Shown here piece by piece: positions 10,931 through 21,841 of a stretch of 64,000 bases of DNA. The stretch's first letter is position 1, and each line of letters begins with the position of its first letter. Origin of the DNA: Nereocystis luetkeana (taxonomy: Eukaryota; Sar; Phaeophyceae; Laminariales; Laminariaceae); assembly GCA_031213475.1 (NCBI GenBank), contig JARUPZ010000005.1:12843260-12907259 (forward strand), read 5' to 3'. The notes beneath the pieces were generated by a model. The model saw only the letters and a list, made by a program, of their open reading frames with translations, was not told the origin of the DNA and did no database searches. The translations under genes and the position numbers were made by a program.

Positions 10931-11734
10931 TTCATGGTGTTCAGTCCCTGTACATGCTGCGCGCTTACTGCACGGGTTTACATTTCCCGTGCCGGAACGA
11001 GCGGCGGCCTTCGCGCCTCCGACCTGTTCCTTTCGATTTTATTTTTTATCTTGAGTAACTTTTTCGGTAGCTGCGGGTGGCAGCGTTCTATTGTTTTTTT
11101 TTGTGTGTTGCAGACGCGCGTACGATAACACCCATGACTCAACGGGTGCTCATTATTTAGGGTGTCTGTACTCAATTAATTATTTTATTTCGGCGGGGAA
11201 TGCCTGAGTACCTGGTATAATTCATGATGCAGGACACAACCAGGAAGCGACTTGCTCCCTGGCGCGTGTCCACATCGTTGATTCTCACTCTGGTACCCTG
11301 AGTTTGCATGCTTGGCTCGAGCGCGAGTGTCCAAGTGCGCTCGCTTATGAGACTCTCAGGCTCGTGTTCCACAAGCCAGCTGCTGTCACGTACGTCGTTA
11401 CTGCCGTCGCTTGCCGTCACGTGCTTGTGTGCTGCCCTTACCACGTACGTGCGTGTATGTTGCCGCTGCCGTCGCCGCTTCGCCACGCTTCGTTGCTGCT
11501 GTTATCTGTGAAATAAAAATGCCTCACGGCTAACGCAACATACAAATTTATGGCACGTCCTTTTCCATCCCCCGTTCTTAGTTATTGTTCTGGCAAGTTA
11601 GAGATCGATAAGCATCCCTGCAAGCCACGTTTTTCATTTTCATGTGTCTTGGTAAAAACGTTATAACTGTGAGTCAGATCATTTTTAATAGACTACAGTA
11701 GGCAAAATTACGTACGTACGAGTATACACTGTGT
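10931..11734. other. Stretch without recognised feature
   Basis: No gene, repeat or RNA is recognised. Several short overlapping frames exist but none shows a known motif. Confidence 0.4.
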
Positions 11735-12690
11735 TATTGCATGTCGACCTCTCTATCTCTCTCTTCAGTCGGTTCACGGTACCGGCCTACCGCTGTTGTA
11801 CTGCGATGTTACTGCTGTACTGCGATTTGGCCACCACAACCGCTGCTGTACTGCGATTTTGCTCCTGTACTGCGATTTTGCTACCGCCCGACTGACTACT
11901 GCTGTGCCGTGATTTCGCGCCGCTGCCTTAGTACGGTTATGCGTGGTTTTCTCGCCGATCCTACGCTAATTTCCTGTACTGCTGTACTGCGGTGTGTCTG
12001 TTAACGGTATGTTCTTTCGTCTTCTGCACGTTTGCCGCTGTTGTTATTTTTTTTTACTCTGATCATTATTTATTTTTGTCCGCTTTTGCTATTCATTTTA
12101 ATGTCTTAACAAAACCGTGTGCGCTGCTGTACAGTACTGCGATTTTGCTGCTGTACTGCGATTTTTGCTACCGCCCGACTGACTACTGCTGTGCCGTGAT
12201 TTCGCGCCACTGCCTTAGTACGGTTACGCGTGGTTTTCTCGCTGATCCTATGCTAGTTTCCTGTTCTGCTGTACTGCGGTGTGTCTGTTAACGGTATGTT
12301 CTTTCGTCTTCTGCACGTTTCGCCGCTGTTGGTATTTTTTACTATGATCATTATTTATTTATTTATTTATTTATTTTTTTCACTTTTGATTTTTCGCCAC
12401 TGTACTACTGTGCCGTGATTTCACGCCACGGTAGTACGGGTATGCGGAGATTTCTCGCTGATCCTATGCTAATTTCCTCACTCTTGTCGTAATAAATGGG
12501 TCTGCACTTGAACGACATCCAAGTCTATTGAGTCTGCGCCTGTCCTGGTTACATTACTGTACTACTGTGCCGTGATTTTACGCCACTGTCGTAATAACCG
12601 GATGGGTCTGCGGTCGAAGGACAACCACGTCTTTTGAGTCTGCGCCTTTCCTGGATGCATTACGGTACTGCTGTGCCGTTATGGTCTTGA
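11735..12690. repeat. Diverged tandem array with CTGTACTGCGATTTTGC units
   Basis: A block of about 230 bases at 11,868-12,100 repeats at 12,157-12,390 (offset about 289). Both copies contain CGCCCGACTGACTACTGCTG, TGTTAACGGTATGTTCTTTC and TCATTATTTATTT. Shorter decayed copies of GTGCCGTGATTTCRCGCC follow at about 12,410, 12,560 and 12,670. At smaller scale the word CTGTACTGCGATTTTGC is itself repeated. Protein-like frames here arise from the repeat. Confidence 0.8.
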
Positions 12691-14110
12691 ACCGAGCCTC
12701 CACAAGGTCTGCCCCTATCCTACCTACCACCTAGCATGCGTTCTGTTTTATTGGAGATGGGTCTGTGCCTTGTGGGGACGTCTGTGCCTTGTGGGGACGT
12801 GGTTGCGGTCTCTGATCCGAGCCTCCATAGGGTCTGTGCCTCTCCTACCTGTATTCGTCAAATATAGTATAGAAGAGATAGGTATGTGCCTCGTGGGAGC
12901 GGTGTTGTCTCTTCACCCGTCGTGGAAGACAGAGACGAAGTTCCACGAGGTCTGTGCCTGTCCTACCTACACGGTCTGCTAGTATGCTGTCTACAATTTT
13001 TACTTCGTTTATTTTGTGGGCGTATAGCTGCTGAGCGTATCCAGTGTATGCACTTGCCACCTGGAATACAATTAGTTGTCGATCCGCTTATTCATTACAG
13101 GTGTGAGTCGCGCGCAACTTCTTACTCCGCTTCAGTTGGTTATACTGATTTTCACGCTTGTATCGGTGCTGATATCTGCGCTTATCTCATTATGCTGCTC
13201 TGCTGCTGGTTGTACTGATTTTCCCGCTTTTATTGGAGTTGATATTTGTACTATTTTCTATGTTCCGCCATCGCAACATGTTCCTGCAACGAAGGGCGAG
13301 CGGGAGACAGGAACGGCCGGATGCATTATGATTTTCCTATCTCACCTTGTTGGCGCATGCATAACATATATATGGGTTTGTCTGAGCCTGAGAGGACCAT
13401 TGTTGCCGTCTCCATCCGGCAGAGAGATAACAACGAGGTCTCTCTGGAATACTAATATGTGTGGCTGATCTGTACCGCCGATTTCAAAATGCTGTGCGGG
13501 CAGCAGGAGATTAACACACTCTCGTATACCGCGTACATGTATATATGTGCTTACCGGCTGCTATTTTGCTTACGTCCCGTGTTCCACTGCTGCTGTACTC
13601 GTCCTATATCTTAGCTTGACATTCGCTTATCATTTGCCTGTCTGCGTATCGGCTGCTCTCGCCGTACGCCGCTCGTCAAACCCGCGACGCTTTGCTCTGC
13701 GTCGCTGGGAACGCAGCACATTTTGTTGTCTGTTTTGTGTTCGTTGTGTTCGCTTCATTTCTCGGATAGAGAGTGGATGCCCAGATTGGTTGGGTCTGCG
13801 CCTATTGGGACCGTTGTTGCTGCCTCCCATGCTGAAGGGAGACGGCAACCAGGCCCCTCTAGGCCTGCGCCTTAGCCACGGGGCTTATACCTGTTTTCTT
13901 TTCTTTTGGTTTCTTTTTATTCGCCTTCTTTTGTTTGTCTGCTCGTTGTTTGTTTCTTTAGACGGGGTGAATGAACAGAATGGTCGGGTCTGTACCTATT
14001 GGGACCTTTGTTGCTGTCGCCCATGCTGAAGGGAGACAGCAACCAGGCCCCTCTAGGTCCGAGCCTTGCCACGGGGCTTGCTGCCTGTTTTTATTTAGTT
14101 CTTTGTCGTT
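12691..14110. repeat. Diverged array of hairpin-forming GGTCTGYGCC units
   Basis: The phrase GGTCTGYGCCTNTYCT or GGTCTGYRCCTATTGGGACC recurs many times. The two best units (13,787-13,880 and 13,980-14,085) carry GTTGCTGCCTCCC, an 8-base loop and GGGAGACGGCAAC, which can fold into a 13-bp stem with two G-T pairs. Older units near 12,770-12,975 and 13,375-13,445 show looser hairpins. Whether this is 5' noncoding sequence of the nearby Ty3 element or an unrelated satellite cannot be told. Confidence 0.6.
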
Positions 14111-14579
14111 CATCCGTTTTGTGGCTGTCATGTTTGATCTTGTTGTTTATTCTGTTCGCTAAAGTGGATAGTTCGGTCGTTTGTTTGCTGGTGTGTTTGT
14201 TGCAAACCCGCATGCCCGTGCACCCGACTGCGCTGGCTATGACCTTTACTGACACCCGTACTCTGTCGCATGTGTCCAGCAGTTTACCTGCGTCCCGTGT
14301 TCGCTGTGTATGTTCGTGTTCATCGTAGTTATTTTGTTCCTTACCGCTTTGTTGTTTTCTCTTTAATTTTTGGCCGTGAAAAGGACACATCAAGGAGGAT
14401 CTTGCCCTGACATGTATGTGTCGTTTTGCCTTTGCTTGACTGTTAGGCTCTCCAGTTCTCTTCCTCCCCTTCGCCTCGTTTTTCGCTTCCATTCTCGTTG
14501 ACGGGGGGAGGGCGACGCGTCCGTCGGAAGCCTGCGACGGCATGAAGTCACCGAGATCAACCGACCGGCTCAGATATCA

Positions 14580-14772
14580 CCAATCCGGATCAGCCTTGCC
14601 CCTGTTTCCGATAGGAATCGCTCTACGAAAGACTTTGGGTAGCGATCTCAGACCGTAGAATCAGGTGTACGATTACAGAGACCGCTACTGGCGAATACGC
14701 TACAGCGACCAGGATCGGGAGGAGCTAACCCGCCGCGAGATTGAGCAGTTGAAGACGTGGAGCGATTATTGA
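14580..14772 (+). pseudogene. Ty3 polyprotein C-terminal motif, first copy
   Basis: The short segment includes VYDYRDRYWRIRYSD and EELTRREIEQL, matching 16,945-17,104. The frame is interrupted upstream by a stop within the same motif. It looks like the tail of another Ty3 element of the same family lying just upstream of the integrase remnant. The YWRxRY...EEL pattern resembles a Tudor-like chromatin-reader fold, which is inference. Confidence 0.55.
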
Positions 14773-14904
14773 GCATCACGCCCAGTGGACCCTCGCTTTC
14801 CCGTGCGCAGTTTCTTCTCTTGTCTCGCTTTGCTGTTACGCCGTTCCATCGCTATTCCGTCCCCCGTTGCCTCTCTACCTCCCTTGCCCGTGCGCAGCTC
14901 CCAT

Positions 14905-15160
14905 GTCCCGGTGTCTTGCTCGTCCACAGCTTGCTGCACCGCTCCCTTGCTCCGACGCGGTGCGTTCCCACGCTCCGGTGTCTTGCCTGTCCGCCGCTCG
15001 CTGCGCCGCTCCCTCGCTCCGACGCCGTGCGTTAGCCCGTCCCAGTGTCTTGTTCGCCCGCCGCCCGCTGTGTCGTTCCCCCGCTACGACGCCGTGCAAA
15101 TCCTCGCTCCGGCGTCTTGTTCGTCCGTCGTTTGCTCGCTCGGAAGCCGTGTCCGTGCTC
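14905..15160. repeat. Tandem repeat of about 67 bp, four copies
   Basis: GGTGTCTTGCTCGTCC or a close variant occurs at about 14,910, 14,977, 15,044 and 15,111. Each is followed by a CGCTCCCTCGCTCCGACGC-like segment. The Arg/Ser/Pro-rich frames across it are by-products of the repeat. Confidence 0.75.
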
Positions 15161-15182
15161 TGCTCTATCGCCCCGATGCCTT

Positions 15183-16858
15183 CATCGTACTGCCCAACGA
15201 CCAGATCTTGAGGGAGTCGACCAGCCGCTATATGGAGCTGTTGAAAGAGGTGCTTTTAGCAGGGGGGCAGGTTCCGCTGTCGTCGGGTAGGAGGACGCCG
15301 GTCATCCACCGGGCGGTCGAGGTACTCACCAATCCGGCATCCCTCGCGAGAAGGCAACGGAACGACGCTCATCTGGGTCAGGTTAGCAAGCGTCTGCGGG
15401 GGGATAGCAATGCGACCGCCGCGGAAGTAGATGAGACTGGGTATAGTCTAGACGAGAACGATGTAATCAGGTTTGCCGACGGAAAAGGTAGGAACCTGCC
15501 AGCCATACCCGAATCCATGGTTGCCGATGTACTCGCGTTGGTACACACTCTGCATGGTCACTCTGGAGTAGGAGCCACGTTAGCGCTAGTCTTAAGAGCA
15601 CTTTCATTGGCCTTCAGTCATTCGCGACACGCAACAATACGTGTTGTCATGCGGGTGCACGAGACGTAAACGACCCAACAGCAGACGCGTCGCAATGTTT
15701 CCCGGACGCGCACTAGAACCGTGGGATGAACTACAGATGGATATCCCGAAAATAGACACGCCTTCCCTTTCAGGTAACAAGTACGTTCTGCTGGTAGTAG
15801 ATCGAGCCTCCAAGTTCCCTTTCGGTATCCCTCTAGAAACTAAGCAAGCAATAGGCGTAGCACGAGCGCTTACCGAGCTGTGCCTAACGTTCGGTGTACC
15901 CAAGACAGTACGTTGCGACGGCGGCAGAGAGTTCAGAGCAGAAGTAGTGACACACTTATGCCGTTGGATGAATGCGGACATAAAGTTCGGCCCAGCCTAC
16001 CACCCGCGAGGACAGGGTTCTGTAGAGAGACTAGGAGGTTGGTTGCAGGAGCTGTTGGCAGAGCTATGTAGATCGTGGCCCGAGAGGTGGGACGAGTACG
16101 TATCACCGGCAATATGGATCAAACGCACTCTACCAGACGTGTCACTGCCTTCTAACATGACACCTTTCGAGTTGTTGTTCGGTCGCAAGCCTCGCACGTC
16201 TTTAGACTCTTTGGTACCCCTGTCAGAAGAGACAGATCAGAGCGGCGGCCTGGACAACTTCGTGGAGCGCCGCAGACAGAACCTCCGAGAAGTCCGCCTG
16301 GCGGTCGAGAAGCGCGACAGCCAAAGAGTAACGGCGCGGGCCCGAGCCAACGCTGCCATCTCGAGACCATCAGCCAGAGTTATCGCTGAGAAGGGTAGCC
16401 TCGTGCTGGTGCGCGAGTCCGATAGCAGCAAACACGGCGACAGCAAAGGGAAGAAGCTGCAGCACGACCACTACACAGGCCATTGGAGGGTCACGGAAGT
16501 ATTACAGACAGGCCTAAGCGTACAAGTAACGATGCGAGGCAGAAAACAACGTACCCGAAATGTATCCACCGCAGATGTGAAACCGTACCACCTCAGACCT
16601 CTGACACTAAGACACTCGATAGCAGACGAGTTTGCACAGTATGCGTGGGGCGCGGATTTCAAACTGCCAGTTGAAGGAGTCAATTCGTCAGTGTTAGACT
16701 CGCTCGTGAGCTGCCGCAGATCGACCACTGCCTCCGGCACCACTAGATGGGAGTACAAGGGGAGATCGAGAGAGGGAGTAGAGACAGGATGGCGAACTGA
16801 GAATGACGTGTTACAGAGTTTTACACCCTTGCAGTTGGACGGTTTCATCGCACTCTGA
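15183..16858 (+). pseudogene. Ty3/gypsy integrase remnant
   Basis: This segment would insert retrotransposon cDNA. A zinc-binding H2C2 domain (HTLHGHSG..., HWPSVIRD, then CGC) is split by one single-base frameshift near 15,610. An open frame of about 405 codons (15,641-16,858) follows with the integrase core: Asp at 15,740 (QMDIPK), Asp at 15,917 (RCDGGREF) and Glu at 16,025 (GSVERLGG), a DD35E spacing. After the core come a GPY-like region (DHYTGHWRV) and a C-terminal segment (WEYKGRSREG, then LQLDGFIAL) that may be a degenerate chromodomain. Protease, RT and RNase H are missing upstream, where tandem repeats begin. Confidence 0.85.
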
Positions 16859-16861
16859 CAC

Positions 16862-17107
16862 TTGTACAACCCCGACCCGACTAAAGACACGACCCAAGTC
16901 TCAGTCACCCCTCGTACGCCCGCCCTTCGTCGCCGCGAAGCCTTGACGCTGTTTCGGATAGGGTTTACCATCTGGAAAGACTTTGGCGGTGGGTTGCGAC
17001 TGCAGGGGCAAGTGTACGATTACAGAGACCGCTACTGGCGAATGCGCTACACCGATAACAACTGGGAAGAACTGACCCGTCGCGAGATGGAACGTTTGCA
17101 GGACTGA
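16862..17107 (+). CDS. Ty3-associated Tudor-like segment, second copy
   Basis: The 81-codon frame follows the integrase stop by three bases in another frame. It ends with VYDYRDRYWRMRYTD and WEELTRREMERL. It is probably the C-terminal part of the same Ty3 polyprotein after a frameshift, or a separate small frame. The same motif at 14,672-14,760 shows it belongs to this element family. From memory, similar motifs are common in stramenopile retroelements. Confidence 0.5.
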   Translation: MYNPDPTKDTTQVSVTPRTPALRRREALTLFRIGFTIWKDFGGGLRLQGQVYDYRDRYWRMRYTDNNWEELTRREMERLQD

Positions 17108-17228
17108 AACGATCCACGCTCTGCATAGACGAAGATCTGCTCCTTCATCCGGCAATTCCGGCGAGGATCCTCCCCTGCGAAGACCTTCCCCTGCGAAGAT
17201 CTTCCCCTGCAAACATCTATCTAATTCA

Positions 17229-17590
17229 TCTAGTGTTTCTGCTTGCTTTTTGTGTGTCGTGTTTCAACCGAAGAGGCCGTGTTGGTTCTTTTCCGTTTAG
17301 TTCTCTTGGTTTTCGATTTTTTTTATCTAGTGTTTCTGCTTGCTTTTTGTGTGTCGTGTTTCAACCGAAGAGGCCGTGTTGGTTCTTTTCCGTTTAGTTT
17401 TCGTGGTTTTCGATTTTTTTTATCCAGTGTTTCAACCGAAGAGGCCGTGTTGGTTCTTTTCCGTTTAGTTCTCGTGGTTTTCGATTTTATTTATCTAGTG
17501 TTTCTGCTTGCTTTTGGTGTGTCGTGTTTCAACCGAAGAGGCCGTGTTGGTTATTTTCCGTTTAGTTCTCGTGGTTTTCGAGTTTAGTTT
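17229..17590. repeat. Tandem repeat of about 97 bp, four copies
   Basis: Units contain GTTTCAACCGAAGAGGCCGT and TTCTTTTCCGTTTAGTT. Copies start near 17,231, 17,328, 17,424 and 17,494; the third is shortened to about 70 bases. It lies just downstream of the Ty3 coding remnant, where 3' noncoding sequence is expected. A decayed fifth copy (TTTTAACCGAGGAGGCGGAG) is at 17,632. Confidence 0.85.
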
Positions 17591-17995
17591 TGCGTTTGCT
17601 TTTCGCCTTGCCTTGTAGGCTAGCTTATGGTTTTAACCGAGGAGGCGGAGTTGCCTTCTCTGTTGTGTTCGATTTTCGTTGAATTGTTGAGGACGCAATA
17701 GAAGCGATTTATGCTTAGGCGTTAGGGGACACTGCGCTTATTTCATCGCTGAATGAGCGTGGGGGGACTTTAGCCATGGAATAGTGGTCGGGCAACCAAA
17801 CACGCAGTGAAAAAGCAAGGGTGGGGGTTTTTCTCAGGGATTTCCCACTGATGGCCTTTGCGATTTCGGTTTGGTTGTTTATCCCTGAGGCCGTTATTTG
17901 TGTTAAAGGGCTTTGCGGCTCTTTAAACTTGGTTATAGTCACAAGATTGCGATAGCATAATGCTCATTCCGTCATTCGCATTATGCTAGGAGGCA

Positions 17996-18450
17996 TGTTA
18001 CGGTTCGGTTGACCGTTTCAGGAGTTATTATGACATAGAGGCGTTTTCATATTGTAGCTCCGTTCCGGACGGAAGGTTTCATCCCCCTTCCGTCTCACTC
18101 AGTTCCCGTGACCATCGCCACGGTCACGGAACAAGCAATCACTTACCATCTAGCCATCTCCAGTTGGAGCCTCTTCACAGAAGAACCACAAGCTCGCCCT
18201 ACTCTCCTGGAGACCTAGGAGCGCACCTCTCGACTCGGTCGGACTCAAGCTCTGCTCTGTCACTGAGGTTGGTCATTCATGTCTCGTCTTTGTGTTCTCC
18301 TTTTGGGTTATGCATCTCTGAGTGGTAACCTGTGGTCCACAGCTGCCACTCCTACCAACTATTGGAGAACCCTACATGTGTTGCCTTGTGACAATGACTT
18401 AAGACCTCAGCCCAGGCAGCCAGCATCCGATTCACATCCTATTATTAATA
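17996..18450 (+). other. Possible start of a Ty3 3' LTR
   Basis: A purine-rich stretch (CTAGGAGGCA) precedes TGTTACGG, a common start for Ty3 LTRs, about 890 bases after the last coding segment. No second LTR copy was found in the window and no matching CA end could be fixed, so this is a weak call. Confidence 0.2.
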
Positions 18451-18515
18451 GGGCTCCAGCACCTTTGTGGGTCCACGGACTCCTTCGTCAGAGAGTTAAT
18501 GTGCACAACAACAGC

Positions 18516-18567
<52 letters not shown>

Positions 18568-18580
18568 GACAACAACAATA
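18451..18580 (+). mobile_element. LINE 3' tail with (AAC)n
   Basis: The conserved tail phrase (GGCTCCAGCACCTTTGTG, GGACTCCTTCGTCAGAGAG, TTAATGTG) leads into a CAA/AAC run of about 70 bases. The same tail is at 31,034-31,112 and a diverged one ends the LINE at 28,996. This copy is severely 5'-truncated. Confidence 0.7.
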
Positions 18581-18713
18581 ATAATAGGTGAAAAAGAAAA
18601 AACCTCGCCCTCAGGATGATTGGGTTAGGTACCATCTAAAAACACAAACCCCACTTTACTATTTTTTTCTACTGTACGTTGGAGCGGAGGGCTAGATCTT
18701 GAAAAATAGGGTA

Positions 18714-18872
18714 TTTTTTTTTTTTTTTTCTTTCATCCCATTCATTTTCTTCGCACATCTTCTTCTCTCTCTCCTTCCAAATCGTAACTCAGATCCGGGG
18801 TCACATAGCAGGCTCTTCTCCCCCCTTCCCGCTACGGTACGTGCCTTCATTTTTTATCGCGAGAAGATTTCA
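18714..18872 (-). mobile_element. tRNA-like SINE, 5'-truncated copy
   Basis: The minus strand shows only the 3' half of the SINE (from GAAATCTTCTCGCGATAAAA to the A tail, here a T run at 18,714-18,729). The tRNA-like head is absent. Confidence 0.8.
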
Positions 18873-18884
18873 ATAATATGTAAT

Positions 18885-19110
18885 ATGGGCTATTAACGCA
18901 AGGAAAAAACTTTGCATGGGCCATGGGGAAGGAAAGCAGCCGCGGAACGAGTTATACGCGCTTACGAGGAGAGCATCGGTGGCGACACCATCCATAGAGC
19001 AGAGGGGCGTGCTGTCCACGAGGATATGTTGCGACGCGGCAGCCCCAAGGCGGGACGGAACGTGGCAAGAGCGGGGCAAATAGATGCGTTGCAACATTTT
19101 TCTCCTTATC
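18885..19110 (-). repeat. Dispersed repeat, partner of 695-945
   Basis: Reverse-complement copy of the repeat at 0.7 kb, with the same landmarks (GGCGTGCTGTCC, TTGCGACGCGGC, GCGTTGCAACAT). Confidence 0.7.
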
Positions 19111-19257
19111 GAACTATGATACGTGTATTCATATACCAGGTATTAGGTGTTGTTCATACATAGCTGAACTCTTCGAGCAAACAAGGGATAATAAAGTGTT
19201 TCGGAAATGAAAAAAAAATACTAAAAAGGCGCTCAGGATTAGTGTTGCTCAGGTGCT

Positions 19258-19652
19258 AACAGACAAATCGGAAAAATGGGAACGAAGCCTAAAATGAGAA
19301 CCAAGCCGTATCTCCAGAACCATGTGGTGTATCAGATAACCAAAATGATCCTGCGAAACCCCTTGGCCAGCCCTGTGAGAGGAGCTCGTCAGAACGGTCA
19401 TGCTCCATCTCGTGCCTTCGGGTGGGCGCAAAAAGCGATATACGCTGGCTCTATTGTGATTTCTCTAGATGCTGGCTACCGCGGCGATGCCGAGGACTTC
19501 CAGCCTTAGCGACAGCTCATTCGAAGGCTGCTGTACAGCCCCACAGGACTGTCAACTTTTTTTCTTGGAGTTGTACACAATTGGTGTGCTTTCTAAAAAA
19601 AACCGTCCGTTCTCATTTTTTGTTTCGTTCCCATTTTTCAGATTTGTCAGTT
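19258..19652. mobile_element. 395-bp MITE with 4-bp target duplication, copy 1
   Basis: The 395-bp element has terminal inverted repeats of about 44 bases, starting AACAGACAAATCGGAAAAAT and ending in the near inverse (ATTTTTCAGATTTGTCAGTT). TGCT flanks it on both sides (19,254-19,257 and 19,653-19,656). It is about 98% identical to the copy at 20,217 and the same length. Frames inside are not supported as genes because the longest is broken by a stop in this copy only (CAGCCTTAG against CAGCCTGAG). Confidence 0.9.
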
Positions 19653-19656
19653 TGCT

Positions 19657-20051
19657 GTCGAACTCTCGCCGCATAAAATACGTTGACGGCTTTTTTTCCC
19701 CGCAGCATGTTTTTTTGCATTTATTTATTGTCAAAATCAGGTATACCTGGCCACTTTTCGGCCAAAATCAGTTACAGTCTAAAAACAAGTACAAAACACA
19801 CGCCAGGAGCCCTGCTATTTTGGCTCGAAAATGCCAAGTTGCACCTGTTTTTTTCTACTCTGTCTAGCTTTCAATTGATTTTGGCCAGCTTTGAACCAAT
19901 CAGAGAGACCATACGTTCACTGTTTTTTCTCTGCGTATATGTGTCTGCCCTCCCTCGGTTGAAATTCTTCAGTATTAACGTATAAACTCGTACTCGTACG
20001 TCGTACGTACAGATACGTATTTACACATTTTTTTTGTTTTTTTGTTTTTTT
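19657..20051. other. Stretch between MITE and SINE
   Basis: No gene is seen. A short motif at 19,733-19,780 (CAAAATCAGGTATACC ... GGCCAAAATCAGTTAC) returns inverted at 21,640-21,690, so part of it is an unclassified repeat. Confidence 0.4.
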
Positions 20052-20780
20052 GTTTTTTTTTTCCATCCCATTCATTATCTTCGCACATCTTCTTCTCTCT
20101 CTCCTTCCAACTCGTAACTCAGATCCGGGGTCACATAGCAGGCTCTTCTCCCCCCTTCCCGCTACGGTACGTGCCTTCATTTTTATCGCGAGAAGATTTC
20201 AGCCTTTTCTTCCCTCAACAGACAAATCGGAAAAATGGGAACGAAGCCTAAAATGAGAACCAAGCCGTATCTCCAGAACCATGTGGTGTATCAGAGAACC
20301 AAAATGATCCTGCGAAACCCCTTGGCCAGCCCTGTGAGAGGAGCTCGTCAGAACGGTCATGCTCCATCTCGTGCCTTCGGGTGGGCGCAAAAAGCGATAT
20401 ACGCTGGCTCTATTGTGATTTCTCTAGATGCTGGCTACCGCGGCGATGCCGAGGACTTCCAGCCTGAGCGACAGCTCATTCGAAGGCTGCTGTACAGCCC
20501 CACAGGACTGTCAACTTTTTTTCTTGGAGTTGTACACAATTGGTTTGCTTTCTAAAAAAAAACGTCCGTTCCCATTTTTTGTTTCGTTCCCATTTTTCCG
20601 TTTTGTCTGTTCCTCGTCGACTCGCATCGAATTGTGCCTACCCACGCTGCAAGGCGCTCTCAACAATTGAATCCCTTTTTTTTATTTTTGCAAATAAAGT
20701 CAAAGTCCGACCCTCCTAGGGCTCGAACCCAGGACTCAAACAAGTAGAATTCGAGGTTAACCACTTGAACCACCGGGACC
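20052..20780 (-). mobile_element. tRNA-like SINE, copy 3, split by a MITE
   Basis: A complete SINE in reverse orientation, interrupted at base 20,217 by the 395-bp MITE. Joining the two sides at CCTC restores the CTTCCCTCGTCGAC sequence found intact in the other SINE copies. Its head carries a small change in the T arm (GTTCGAGCCCTAGGAGGG). It lies head-to-head with copy 4, 24 bases away. Confidence 0.9.
20217..20611. mobile_element. 395-bp MITE with 4-bp target duplication, copy 2
   Basis: Terminal inverted repeats start AACAGACAAATCGG and end CCGTTTTGTCTGTT. CCTC flanks both sides (20,213-20,216 and 20,612-20,615), while uninterrupted SINE copies carry CCTC once, which proves the insertion boundaries and a 4-bp duplication. 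It has no transposase. Chapaev and Sola superfamilies make 4-bp duplications; the sequence alone does not decide between these or others. Confidence 0.95.
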
Positions 20781-20804
20781 ATAATACGAATACATGCATG
20801 AGCC

Positions 20805-21139
20805 GGTCGCCCCGGTGGTTCAAGTGGTTAACCTCGAATTCTACTTGTTTGAGTCCTGGGTTCGAGCCTCAGGTGGGTCGGACTTTGACTTTATTTGCAA
20901 AAATAAAAAAAGGATTCAATTGTTGAGAGCGCCTTGCAGCGTGGGTAGTCACAATTCGATGCGAGTCGACGAGGGAAGACAATGCTGAAATTTTCTCGCG
21001 ATAAAGATGAAGGCACGTACCATAGCGGGAAGGGGGGAGAAGAGCCTGCTATGTGACCCCGGATCTGAGTTACGAGTTGGAAGGAGAGAGAGAAGAAGAT
21101 ATGCGAAGATAATAAATGGGATGAGAAAAAAACAAAAAA
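20805..21139 (+). mobile_element. tRNA-like SINE, copy 4
   Basis: Full-length, with head, B box (GGTTCGAGCC), body and A-rich end (GAGAAAAAAACAAAAAA). With copy 3 it forms a large inverted repeat around 20,780-20,805. Confidence 0.85.
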
Positions 21140-21195
21140 TGTGTACGCTGGTTTCACTTTTTCTTCTTTGGGGTGTGTGTGTCAGATATTTAATA

Positions 21196-21280
21196 GTTGT
21201 GATGTGGAATCGGCGCGGACACGGGTTGTGCTGGATGTCGACGGGTAGAAATGACTTTTCAATGTGAAGAACACACACTC
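21196..21280 (+). mobile_element. Core fragment of the (AC)n-containing element
   Basis: Contains GGTTGTGCTGGATGTCGACG and GTGAAGAACACACAC, the core of the element at 6.2 kb, without terminal repeats. Confidence 0.6.
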
Positions 21281-21841
21281 TGTGTGTTGTTTTCTACACA
21301 GCAGTCGATACAGCACCATGGTCTTTGTCTGCACCACCCCGCGTCGAGGTGGTCTCAGGTTTGGTAGGACAAGATAATTTCACGCCGAGCAGGCGGTTCC
21401 GCAAGGTCGGTCTAGAAGATTTAAAGCTGTGGACGGGGGGGGGACCGTCAGATACTTTTGGCGCCCCCGCCGTGGCTCAACGAACAAAGTCTATTAATAG
21501 TGTACACCCTAAACAAAACAAAACAATGCAGATTTTGGAGGCCATGTGGCACGCTTTATGATCTAGGCTTTACTTCTTACCGGACTTCTTCATGGTCAGA
21601 ACACCGCTCGAGGCGGGGGGTATTACTTGGTTTTAGTATGTAACTGATTTTGGCACAAACGGATAAGGTATACCTGATTTTGGCATTTGCCCTATTGTTT
21701 TTGCCCAGGTGGTCAGGGCTAGCCACCTCAAATCAGTCCCTAGCCCTGAACAACAAGTTGCGGTTCAGCTGTTCAGGGCAGAGGGCTAGCAGAGGGCTTC
21801 GTGTACAGGAACCTCACTTTTAAAGCTATGGCACAGAGTCG

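Noticed and set aside
12480..14110. CRISPR-like array
   Set aside because: Units are diverged, spacing is irregular, and the setting is eukaryotic transposon-rich DNA.
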